Shown in pieces: positions 10,907 through 20,200 of a stretch of 64,000 bases of DNA (its first letter is position 1; the number at the start of each line of letters is the position of its first letter). Below the pieces are notes generated by a model. It was not told where the DNA came from. It saw nothing but the letters and a program-made list of their open reading frames with translations, and searched no databases. The position numbers were made by a program, and so were the translations under genes. Source of the DNA: Aureococcus anophagefferens (taxonomy: Eukaryota > Sar > Pelagophyceae > Pelagomonadales > Pelagomonadaceae); assembly GCF_000186865.1 (NCBI RefSeq), contig NW_008705569.1, positions 1,285,958 to 1,349,957 of the forward strand, given 5' to 3'.

Positions 10907-11980
10907 ATGCCAGCCTTTCACCAGCTGCCGGCGTCGCCGAGCCGCTTCTCGCCGCGGCCCACGCACCACCGGCCGGGCAGCGGGTCGACGAAGCCGTCGC
11001 GGACGTCCATGAACGTGCGCGTGAGCCGCAAGGACTCGCGGGAGTACTTAAGGCTGCACCAGCTCGAGCCCTACTTCGAGGACGCGGCGCGCCAGGCCCT
11101 CGTGCAGGGCGACCGGCCCGCGGAGCGGCTGCGGGCCTACTTCCGGCGCGTGCTCGCGATGCGCCAGGTCGTCGGCCGCGAGTACGCGTACGTGTCGGCG
11201 ACGGCGTGGAACCGGCGGAGCTTCATCGCCATCTTCCGCGAGGCCGTGGCGCATCTGCTGGACGACGTCATCACCGTCGGCGACTTCCACCAGCTGCTCC
11301 AGCTGTGCTGCCCGGATTTTCCCCGGACGACGCTCGACGCGATCGTCCACGTGCTCCCGCGGGCCCTCATCAACGACGGCCTCGTGAGCTGCGCGACGCT
11401 GACGACGGCCTTCGAGGTCCACTGGTTCCACGCCAAGTTCCTGAGCGCCCTGGACCCCTTCTTCCGGAGGGTCGTCGTCATCGACAAGACGACGGGCGCG
11501 GCCGTGCCGTCCGCGCCGCCGCCGCGCGACGGCGCCGACGGCGCCCCGGCGCCCGCGCCGTCGTCGTCGACGGCGCTGCCCGTGGCCGACCTCGCCGCGG
11601 CCGTGACGTACCTCGGCGCGTCGAAGGCGAGCCACCAAGCGCACCCGGCCGCGATCCACTGGCCCGTCGTGGAGCGCGCGCTCGCGGCCGCGGGCTTCGA
11701 GACGGCCGTGTCCTTCCGGCGCCTCTGCCAGTGCCTCATCCAGTCCGAGAGCCTCGCCGCGCGGCTCCACGGCCGCGCGGCGCCGCCGTCGTCGAACGCG
11801 GACCGCGTCGCCGCGCTCCTCGAGGGCCGCGCCGTGCGCCGGGACAAGGGCGACGACGGCGGCGACAACGCCGGCGAGGGCGACGCCGCGCCGGCGCCCA
11901 AGGCCAAGGACGCGCCCAAGGGCCGCAAGACCGCGCGGAAGAAGGCCGCGGCGCCCGCGCCGCCCGGCGACGACCCCTAA
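10907..11980 (+). CDS. RIIa/Dpy-30-like protein, possibly axonemal
   Basis: 357 aa from the Met at 10907 (378 aa if the in-frame ATG at 10844 is used). After a disordered Pro/Ser-rich head, residues ~45-80 (REYLRLHQLEPYFEDA then RPAERLRAYFRR) look like a docking/dimerisation helix pair of the RIIa or Dpy-30 type, common in ciliary and tubulin-modifying complexes. A helical domain of about 130 residues follows, then a linker, a second helical part and a Lys/Pro/Ala tail. Function is inferred only from the dimerisation motif. Its stop codon overlaps the stop of the sigma factor on the opposite strand by 4 bp in total. Confidence 0.55.
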   Translation: MPAFHQLPASPSRFSPRPTHHRPGSGSTKPSRTSMNVRVSRKDSREYLRLHQLEPYFEDAARQALVQGDRPAERLRAYFRRVLAMRQVVGREYAYVSATAWNRRSFIAIFREAVAHLLDDVITVGDFHQLLQLCCPDFPRTTLDAIVHVLPRALINDGLVSCATLTTAFEVHWFHAKFLSALDPFFRRVVVIDKTTGAAVPSAPPPRDGADGAPAPAPSSSTALPVADLAAAVTYLGASKASHQAHPAAIHWPVVERALAAAGFETAVSFRRLCQCLIQSESLAARLHGRAAPPSSNADRVAALLEGRAVRRDKGDDGGDNAGEGDAAPAPKAKDAPKGRKTARKKAAAPAPPGDDP

Positions 11981-13047
11981 TCCATGTGGCTTAGGAGCGC
12001 GGACCCCTGGGCCGTGCCCCGCAGCTTGCGGAACGCCTTGAGGCAGATCTGGCGCACGGACTCCTTGCCGATGCCGAGCGCGGCCGCACACTCGCGCGTG
12101 CTCCGCTGCGTGCCGTCGTCGAGGCCGTAGCGCAGCCGCACGACGCGCAGCTCGCGGTCGTCTAAAACGGCGGCGAGCGCGTTTGTCAGGTCCGCCTTGA
12201 GGTCGCCGACGGCGCAATCCTCGTCCGCGAGGCAGGCCACAAAGTTCGACTCCGAGTCGCCGCCCGCGGACGCGTCGTACGACACCACGCGGCTCCCGTG
12301 GAGCGCGCTCGCCGCGGCCTCGACGGCCGCCGTCGACGCGCCTAGATCGCGCGCGACCTCCTCGGCCGTCGCGTCGCGGCCCAGGTCGTTCTGGAGCGCC
12401 GAGGAAGACCGCGCGGCACGGAGCCCGAGGTCCGCGACGCGGCTCGGCACCTTGATCATGGCGTCGCCGCGCTTGAGCCAGGCGGAGATCGACGCCTTGA
12501 TCCAGGCCGTCGCGTAGGTGCCGAAGCGGATGCCCCGCTCCGGCTCGTACTTCTCGACCGCGCGGATCAGCCCGAGCGTGCCCTCCTGCACCAAATCGTC
12601 CAGGGCCTCGACGCCGGCGCCCGTGCGCAATCGTTGGTAGCCCCGGGCGATGGACACGACGAGGCCGCCGTTGGCCCGCACCAGAGCGTGCTTCGCCGCC
12701 ACGGACTCGCGGCGGACTCTGCCTAAATCCTGGGGCGAGCAGTCCGCGCCGAGCGCGGCCTTGGCCCACTCGTCGGCCGTCGGCGTGCGGCCGAGCTGCT
12801 GGAACAGCGCGTAGCGCTTCGCCTGCAGGGCCTGCTCGCGCTGGGCGATGCCCGCGAGGTGGCCCTCCTCCTCGAGCGTCAAGCGCCGCGGCTGGGCGTC
12901 GAGGCCCGCCAGGGCGGGCATGGCCGACGAAATCGGGACGCGCGTGAAGCTCGAGCTGCTCGACGACACGGAGGCGTGCGGCCGGGCTAGGGCCGCGGCG
13001 GAGGATAGGCAGAGGGCCGCGTAGACCGCCGTCGATCTTCCACGCAT
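11977..13047 (-). CDS. Plastid-type sigma-70 factor
   Basis: 356 aa from the Met at 13047, chosen because it opens a hydrophobic leader consistent with plastid import; an in-frame ATG at 13119 lies upstream. Sigma region 2 is clear (DDLVQEGTLGLIRAVEKYE, then FGTYATAWIKASIS), region 3 follows, and region 4 carries the -35 helix-turn-helix (RLRYGL, STRECAAALGIGKESVRQI). Nuclear sigma factors of this kind direct the bacterial-type RNA polymerase of the plastid, so the organism very likely has a plastid. It is divergent from actin across about 140 bp and convergent with the RIIa-like gene. Confidence 0.9.
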   Translation of the reverse strand: MRGRSTAVYAALCLSSAAALARPHASVSSSSSSFTRVPISSAMPALAGLDAQPRRLTLEEEGHLAGIAQREQALQAKRYALFQQLGRTPTADEWAKAALGADCSPQDLGRVRRESVAAKHALVRANGGLVVSIARGYQRLRTGAGVEALDDLVQEGTLGLIRAVEKYEPERGIRFGTYATAWIKASISAWLKRGDAMIKVPSRVADLGLRAARSSSALQNDLGRDATAEEVARDLGASTAAVEAAASALHGSRVVSYDASAGGDSESNFVACLADEDCAVGDLKADLTNALAAVLDDRELRVVRLRYGLDDGTQRSTRECAAALGIGKESVRQICLKAFRKLRGTAQGSALLSHMD

Positions 13048-13190
13048 CGTTCGCCTCTCTAGCTTGATGCTGACTGACGCGGCGTCAGAAATAGATCGCG
13101 CAGTTAACTTGCCGTTCAAATAAGCCGCGTCGAATCGACTCTCTCAAATCGAGGACCACCAGCAGGCATCGAAGCGCGCCAAAAACAAAC

Positions 13191-14529
13191 ATGTCCGCCG
13201 ATGATGAGGATGTCCAGGCGCTCGTGGTCGACAACGGCTCGGGCATGTGCAAGGCCGGCTTCGCCGGCGACGACGCCCCGCGCGCCGTCTTCCCGTCCAT
13301 CGTCGGCCGCCCCAAGCACCCCGGGATCATGGTCGGCATGGACCAGAAGGACGCCTACGTCGGCGACGAGGCCCAGTCCAAGCGTGGCGTCCTCACGCTC
13401 AAGTACCCCATCGAGCACGGCATCGTGACCAACTGGGACGACATGGAGAAGATCTGGCACCACACGTTCTACAACGAGCTCCGCGTCGCCCCCGAGGAGC
13501 ACCCCGTGCTCCTCACGGAGGCGCCGCTCAACCCCAAGGCGAACCGCGAGCGCATGACCCAGATCATGTTCGAGACGTTCAACGTCCCGGCCATGTACGT
13601 CAACATCCAGGCCGTGCTCTCGCTCTACGCGTCCGGCCGCACGACGGGCTGCGTCCTCGACTCCGGCGACGGCGTCTCCCACACCGTCCCCATCTACGAG
13701 GGCTACGCGCTCCCCCACGCGATCGTGCGCCTCGACCTCGCCGGCCGCGACCTCACGGACTACATGATGAAGATCCTCACGGAGCGCGGCTACTCGTTCA
13801 CGACGACGGCCGAGCGCGAGATCGTCCGCGACATCAAGGAGAAGCTCACCTACATCGCTCTCGACTTCGACCAGGAGATGAAGACGGCCGCCGAGTCGTC
13901 GGCCCTCGAGAAGTCCTACGAGCTGCCCGACGGCAACGTCATCGTCATCGGCAACGAGCGCTTCCGCTGCCCCGAGGTGCTCTTCCAGCCCTCGTTCATC
14001 GGCAAGGAGGCGTCCGGCATCCACGACTGCACGTTCCAGTCACAGGGCAGCACAAGAGAGCGAGATTCCCAACTTCAAAGGCTCCGATCTCGGCCGTTTT
14101 CCACTCGTTTTGGCTGATTTTTGGACGAGCGATCATCTCTCGGAACGGTCTCGAAGCGTGGGTGCTGTTTCCGAAACGCGCGCGCGCGGAACACTCACGT
14201 TGAAGCGACGTTGAATCACCCTTTTCCTGCCCAGGTTCCAGACCATCATGAAGTGCGACGTCGACATCCGCAAGGACCTCTACTGCAACATCGTCCTCTC
14301 CGGCGGCACGACCATGTTCCCGGGCGTCGGCGAACGCATGACCAAGGAGCTCACGGCCCTCGCGCCGTCGACCATGAAGATCAAGGTCGTCGCCCCCCCG
14401 GAGCGCAAGTACTCCGTCTGGATCGGCGGCTCCATCCTCTCGTCCCTCTCGACGTTCCAGTCCATGTGGATCTCCAAGGCCGAGTACGACGAGTCCGGCC
14501 CGGCCATCGTCCACCGCAAGTGCTTCTAG
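13191..14529 (+). CDS. Actin
   Basis: Exons 13191..14032 and 14235..14529 encode 378 aa, the usual actin length. Conserved landmarks include [20 protein letters not shown] at the nucleotide-binding N-terminus, the [11 protein letters not shown] segment and the C-terminal IVHRKCF. The single intron interrupts the sequence between DC and [16 protein letters not shown]; splicing at GTTCCAG regenerates the conserved actin sequence, which proves the intron boundaries. Codon use strongly prefers C-ending codons, consistent with high expression. Confidence 0.98.
14033..14234 (+). mobile_element. Introner element B2 (202-bp intron in actin)
   Basis: It begins GTTCCAG and ends CCTGCCCAG immediately before a second GTTCCAG. 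The left end (GGGCAGCACAAG) is a diverged terminal repeat of the B family. The interior is nearly identical to the VPS15 copy in the same orientation, including GGCTGATTTTTGGACGAGCG and a (CG)n-rich stretch. Confidence 0.93.
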
Positions 14530-14579
14530 AGCGCGACATCGGCGCGCACGAGTGCAGTCTTCGGTGATTCCTCGGCGCA

Positions 14580-14710
14580 GCCCCCCCCCAAGCACATCCA
14601 GCCTCGATCCAGCTTCAATTCGGCCTCGTTCCCGTCGATTCCGTCGCTTCCGTCGCTTCCGTCGCTTCCGCCGATTCCGCCTCGATTTCGTAAATTCGGC
14701 CTCGACCTCC
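14580..14710. repeat. Poly-C run and short tandem repeats after actin
   Basis: The short space between actin and the next convergent gene holds a run of nine C, then several copies of a 9-bp unit GTCGCTTCC with degenerate relatives (GATTCCGCC). No coding sequence is seen. Confidence 0.7.
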
Positions 14711-14729
14711 CCACTCACATAAGTGCAGC

Positions 14730-15620
14730 TTAACAGATGACGCAGGCCGTCGACTTGGGTTTCACGGCGAACATCTCCGCCGCGGCGCGCCGGTCCTCGT
14801 CGTCGTCGGTGTGTTCCACCTTCCCTCGACGGGACTGCTCGAGGCCGCGTTTCGCCAGGTCCTTGAACTTGGCGTTCTTGCCCGTCTCCTTTTCCCCGAG
14901 GTGCCCCTTGGACATGTTGAAGGGCACGTAGGCGAGCTGGAGCGAGTGGCCCTGGTCCTCCGCGTAGAATTTGAAGATGTTCGCGCGCGCGTCCTCCCGG
15001 TAGACCATCTCGAGGGCCACGTCCTTGTCCGGCGGCCTCTGGGAGCGCCAGGGGATGCCCGGCAGCGCCGGGTCCTCGTACTGGCCGTGGAGCAAGATGC
15101 CCGTGAAGATGCCCTTGCCGACCCAGCCCTCCGTCGGCGGGGACCCGTCGACGTTCCAGTGGCCCACGCCCGCCTCGAAGAAGTCGGCGTCGGCGAACTT
15201 GACGGTGAAGGGCATGCCCCGGTTCGACTGGAGGTGGACGGGGATGGCCGGGTGGCGCGTCTGGCGGAACCGGAGCACCCAGCACCGCTTCCTACCGTCG
15301 TAGCGCATGAACGAGTGCTGGCAGACGTCCCAGACGCAGGAGTCGTGGGTGATCAGCCGCTTCACGTTGTCCTTCCAGGAGTCCACGCTGGGGTTGATGC
15401 GCATCTTGCGCTTGCGCAGCGCGACGAAGTCGTGCTCCGCGACCGCGCGGTCCTCGCGCTTGTAGTCGAGATTGTAAAAGCTCTTGGGCCAGAACTTGCC
15501 CACGCCGTAGAGGCGCACGGCGGGGATCTCGCGGTCCGGGAGCGGCCGACTCGGCGGCCGCGTGATGCGCTCCGGCTCCAGCGACCGGTTCTTGCCCGAG
15601 GGGCTGGCGAAGCCGCCCAT
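14730..15620 (-). CDS. Unrecognised protein with N-myristoyl and CaaX-like signals
   Basis: 296 aa. The N-terminus MGGFAS fits an N-myristoylation signal (Gly2, Ser6) and the C-terminus is CVIC, a CaaX-type prenylation box, so both ends may be lipidated. The body is rich in aromatics and well-defined motifs (VGKFWPKSFYNLDYKRED, CWVLRFRQTRHPAIPVH, WRSQRPPDKDVALEMV), looking like a globular beta-rich domain rather than disorder, but I do not recognise the family. A membrane-associated peripheral protein is the likely form. Divergent from the coiled-coil gene at 15912. Confidence 0.65.
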   Translation of the reverse strand: MGGFASPSGKNRSLEPERITRPPSRPLPDREIPAVRLYGVGKFWPKSFYNLDYKREDRAVAEHDFVALRKRKMRINPSVDSWKDNVKRLITHDSCVWDVCQHSFMRYDGRKRCWVLRFRQTRHPAIPVHLQSNRGMPFTVKFADADFFEAGVGHWNVDGSPPTEGWVGKGIFTGILLHGQYEDPALPGIPWRSQRPPDKDVALEMVYREDARANIFKFYAEDQGHSLQLAYVPFNMSKGHLGEKETGKNAKFKDLAKRGLEQSRRGKVEHTDDDEDRRAAAEMFAVKPKSTACVIC

Positions 15621-15911
15621 GAAAGCGTCGGCGGCGCGGACGTCGCCGCCGTGGGGGCGAAACGCGAGCCTCGGGTGTCACGGATGGATCACCGTCGATC
15701 CGCGCGCGGACCGCGGGACCAACGCATGCCGGCGCGCGAGGTTTCGGGCTGGCGGGCGCGACCGCTGCGGTCCATGGGCCTCGTCTGGGCAGCGCGGCTC
15801 CTCGAGAGAGGCATTCCAAGCCGGATTCATAAAAGTGCATAGCAAACTTCACCGTCTCTCCGATTCGTGGGAGGCTGCCCACACAAAGTCGCCTACCTCG
15901 CAGCCACCGAC

Positions 15912-17190
15912 ATGAGCTTCCGGGACTTTGCGAAGCGGCGCCAGAACGAGGCCGCCGTGCGGGCCAAGGACCCTCGGGCGGCGGACGCGACGACGGACCT
16001 CGTCGACGGCGGCACCTACGCCGCCGACGGCTTCGGCCGCGAGACCTCGCCCCCCGCCGGACGAGGCCCTCGGCGTCAACCCGCCGGTGAGAGCCCCGGC
16101 GTGGCCCTCGGCCCCGGAGCCCGCGCCGCCGTCGCCCGTGGCGATGCCCGCGCCCGCGGCGATGCCCGCGGTGAAGCCCGCGCCCGCGGCGATGCCCGCG
16201 GCGACGCCCGCGCCCGCGGCGATGCCCGCGGCGAAGCCCGCGCCGCCGCCCGCGCCCGCGCCGCCGCCCGTCGCGGCGCCCGCGCCCGCGCCGCCGCCGG
16301 CCCGGGCGCCCGCGCCCGAGGCGCCCGAGCCCGCGCCGGAGCCGCCCGCGCCGGCGTCGCCGGCGCCCCGCGACTCGGAGCCGGAGGTGACGACGACGGA
16401 CCGCGGCGTCGCCTACCGCGTGCTGCCGACGCGCAAGGGCAAGGGCGGCGGCTTCGCGTCGTTTCTCAAGGAGCGCAAGGCCACGCCGCAGAAGGAGCCG
16501 CCGGTTCCGCCGGCCCCGGAGCCCGCGCCGGCCCCGGCCGCGCCGGCCCCGGTCGTCCGGGCGGCGCCGCCGCCGCCCGCGCCCGCGCCGCCCGCGCCCG
16601 CGCCGCCGCCCGCGGCGACGGCGACGCCGCTCCCGGCGCCGCCGCGGCCGGCGTCGCCGTCGCCGTCGGGGAGCGCGCTCGAGATCCTCGACCTCCGCGA
16701 GGCGCTTCGCGCCGCGGTCGCGCGCGCCGACGCCGTCGAGGCGCGGCGCGACGACGCCGCCGCCGGCGCCGAGGCGCTCGCGGCCGCCGTCGCGCGCGCC
16801 GAGGCCGCGGAGTCGCGGACCGAGAAGCTCGAGGCGCGGCTCGCGCAGGCGCGCGCGGCCGCGGACGCCGAGGCCGCGGCGCGCGCCAAGCTCGAGGGCG
16901 AGGCCGCGGCGCTCAAGCGCGAGGCCGCGGCGCTGGCGGAGGAGCGGGACACGCTCAAGGCCGCGGCGACGCGCGAGCGGTCCGAGTTCGAGGCCTTCAT
17001 GGACGGCGAGCGCGACAAGAACGTCGAGCTCGAGGCCCGGCTCAAGGAGGCGCGCGTCGCCGCGGCGCGGAGCCAGGTCGCGGCCCTCGACGACCTCCAC
17101 GTCACCCTGCTCCGGCACATGACGGACGCGTCGGCGCAGCTCGACCTCCTCTCTGTCGACACGGACAAGTCCCGCCGCGCCGCGGGCTAG
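15912..17190 (+). CDS. Pro/Ala-rich coiled-coil protein with apparent frameshift
   Basis: The N-terminal ~48 residues (MSFRDFAKRRQNEAAVRAKD...) read in one frame, and the rest, to a stop at 17188-17190, in the next frame. The shift falls at a run of six C (16050-16055): with five C the protein reads ETSPPPDEALGVN and continues to the end. The middle is a low-complexity Pro/Ala region with a tandem unit (MPAPAAMPA..KPAP); the last ~165 residues are an Ala/Glu/Arg coiled coil ending in a short non-repetitive tail. Assembly error is the simplest reading; a GTGAG-starting intron at about 16085 is an alternative. No family recognised. Confidence 0.55.
16139..16250 (+). repeat. Tandem repeat encoding MPAPAAMPAxKPAP
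   Basis: Several direct copies of an 18- to 36-bp unit based on GCGATGCCCGCGCCCGCG inside the Pro/Ala-rich linker of the coiled-coil gene. Confidence 0.75.
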
Positions 17191-17212
17191 GCGCGGCGCC
17201 TTAATAAGCTTA

Positions 17213-20200
17213 TTAGACGAGGAGGCGCGGCACGGGCGACGCGTCGCCTTCCTCGAGGATGACCTCGTCCTCGTCCACCGGCGCGCCCTCGGCGTCGCCG
17301 CCCTCGTCCGCCGGCGCGCCCTCGGCGTCGCCGCCCTCGTCCACCGGCGCGCCCTCGGCGTCGCCGTCCTCGGCCTTGTTCTCCTCGGCGCCGTCGCCGT
17401 CGATGCCGAGGCTCGCGGCGAGGTCGGCCTTCTCCGGCGCGACCTTGGGCTTGTTCCGGCTCTCCGTGACGGTGCAGATGGGGATGAAGCAGCCCACGGT
17501 CGTCTCGCGCGTGTCGCGGCGCTTCTTGGCCCACTTCTTCCGGCGCCGCGGCGCGTCGCCGCCCGGCGGCGGCGACCGCGGCGACCGCGGCGGCGACCGC
17601 GGCGATTCCGGCGACGGGGACCGGCCGCGGTCCGGCGAGCCCCCGTTCTCCGACGACGACGAGCGGCCGCGCGCGCGGCCGCCGCGGAGCTCCATGCCGC
17701 GGATGAGGTCGAGCCCCTCCTCGACCATCTGCATCTCGCGCGTGTTGAACTTCTCGAACTCCGAGAGGAGCGTCTGCGACTGGCGCCGCGCGTGGTGCTC
17801 CTTGTGCTGCGTCTGGCGCGCCATGTCCGCCTCGATGACCGCCTTGTCGTAGGGGTCCGCGAGCGCCGCGACGTGGCCCTCGAGCACCGCGCGGATGGGC
17901 CCCGGCGGCGGCCGGTCGCGGCACGCGGCCGCCATGGCCTTGAGGAAGTCGGCGCAGCGCCCAAAGTCCTTGGGGTTCGTGCAGAGCAGGTAGTAGAGCA
18001 CGGACGACCGGTCCTCCTCGGCGACGGCGTAGTGGAGGCTCCGCGAGGCCTTGTTCGCGATGCACGTGTGCTCCTGGAGCCGCGTGAGGACGGAGAAGAA
18101 GACCTGGCGCTCCACCGTCGTCAGGAAGTGGACGACGAAGTCGATGGCCCCGCCGAAGGATTGGGCGAACTCGCGCCAGAACGTCGCGCGGTGGTCGCCC
18201 GAGTAGACGGACGTCGGGGACGCGTCGTCGACGACGTGGCACATGTGCTCCGCCAAATCGAAGAAGTCGTCGATGTCGCTCGGCGAGCGGTGCGGGTCCG
18301 TGAGGTACTGGCCCAGGGCCCAGGGGTGGAGCGTCGCCGCGAGCTCGCCCGCGGCGACGAGCTTCGCGTACTCGCGGGCCGCCTTCTCCGTCTTGCCGCC
18401 GCCGCCGTGGAGGTGGACGTTGCTGCAGTCCGCGGCGACCTCGGCCACGTACTTCAGCGCCGCGAGCCAGTCCTCGCCGCAGCCCGGCGTGCCGCCGGCC
18501 GCGACCGCGTCCTCCGGCGCGGGGCTCTTGCGCTTGGTGCCGCTGGACCGCGCGTAGCGGCGGAGCACGTGCTTGTTCCGGTTCCGCGCCTGGTGCTTCG
18601 CGTGCTCCTTGATGGCCCGCCCGCCGGCGACGGCGACGAGGGGCCCCGCGCCCGCGTAGCAGAGCGCCGCGTAGACGGTCCGCCAGTCCGCGTCCGGCTG
18701 GAAGACGATGACCGTGCCGCGGCCGCCGTCCTCGAGCAGACCGACGGACGCCGCCGCGAGGGCCAGCAGGTAGAACCAGGCCCAGTTCGCGAGCGAGTTC
18801 AGGCCGCTGGAGATGTGGGGCTGCTTCTCCGCCTCCTCGAGCGCGAAGCGCGCGAAGGCCACGAGGACGAAGCCGAGCTGCACGGGCGCCGGGTTCACGT
18901 TCGTCGCGCAGAGCGCGACGAGGAAGGCGACGAGCGCGCGCCGCGCGTGCCAGTTGTGGCAGGGGTGGTGGTACGGCGCGACGAGGTAGCCGACGAGCGC
19001 CTGCGTCTCCGAGTCGTGGACGCCCTTCTTCTCCCGGAGCGAGCGCCAGACGCGGACGTAGCCGAGCAGCGGGAGGCCGACGCCGACGACGGCGACGATG
19101 AACGCCGCGAAGCCGCGCTGCATCGTCCCGTCTTCGCCCATGCAGCGGACGTCGTGGTCCGCCTCGAGGAACGACTCGCCGAAGATCGTGTCGCAGGGGA
19201 GCAACCGCAGCGCCTTGAAGGTGATGACGGCGTGCTGGAGCGTCATGAACGACATCGCCTGCTGGCACGCGTGGTAGAACTCGCCGCCGAGCGCGCCGTC
19301 CTCGAAATCCAAATCCCCCGGCCGGCAGCCCCGCCAGAGGAACTTCCAGACCACGAGGCCGACGTAGCGCGCGAAGCCCCCGGCCGCGAGGAAGAGCTGG
19401 TAACTCAGCGAGTCCGCCGGCGACCAGTCGACCCAGCACGTCGGCGCCAAGACGTCGAGATCGAGGAGCAGGACGTTCAGGAACGTGCCGAAGGGGTGCA
19501 TGCTGTCCGGCTTCGGGAACTTGCAGTGCAGGACGATCCCCGCCAACTGCAGGAAGTAGATGATGAGGTTGATCGACGGCACGGTCTCGAGGAACGAGTG
19601 CAGGACGAGGTAGCCGACGAAGAACGCGGCGCTCACGCCCGCCGCGAATACTTTCCGCATGTCCGGCTCGTCGGGGCACGCCTCGGGGTTGTAGTAGCCG
19701 AACTTGTAGTAGCCCGGGCTCGACACGCGCTCGCAGAGCGTGTTCCCGTAGCCCTCGGCGCATTCGTAGCCGACGTCGGCGCAGACGACGTCGCTCTCGA
19801 TGACGCCGATCGTGCCCCAGATCATCGACGCCTCGAGGGGCCGGCAGTTTGCGGCATTGACCGCGCAGCGGCCCAGGCCCGGCCGGCACTCGGCCGTCCG
19901 CGTCGGGTCGTCGACGTGGGCCCAGTGGTTCGGCCTCGTCAGCGGCGCGTGGCCGTAGCCGAGGCACGACGCGCCGTCGGGGCAGGGCAGGCAGTCCACG
20001 CCCGGCAGGCCCCAGGTCGCGTGGCGCGACGATCCGCGCACGTAGCTCGCGTTCGCGACCGACGAGTAGTAGCCGAAGAGGCAGACGCACTCGTCGAGGG
20101 CCACGCCCGCGTCGAGCAGGGTCCAGGCGCGCGCGCTGTTCGCCGGGCAGGTCTTGCAGGCCGTCAGCCCGCGCTCGTCGGCGTAGGACGTCTCGCCGTA

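Noticed and set aside
16139..16250. CRISPR-like direct repeats
   Set aside because: Repeats are in frame, encode MPAPAA units within a coding linker, and have no unique spacers.
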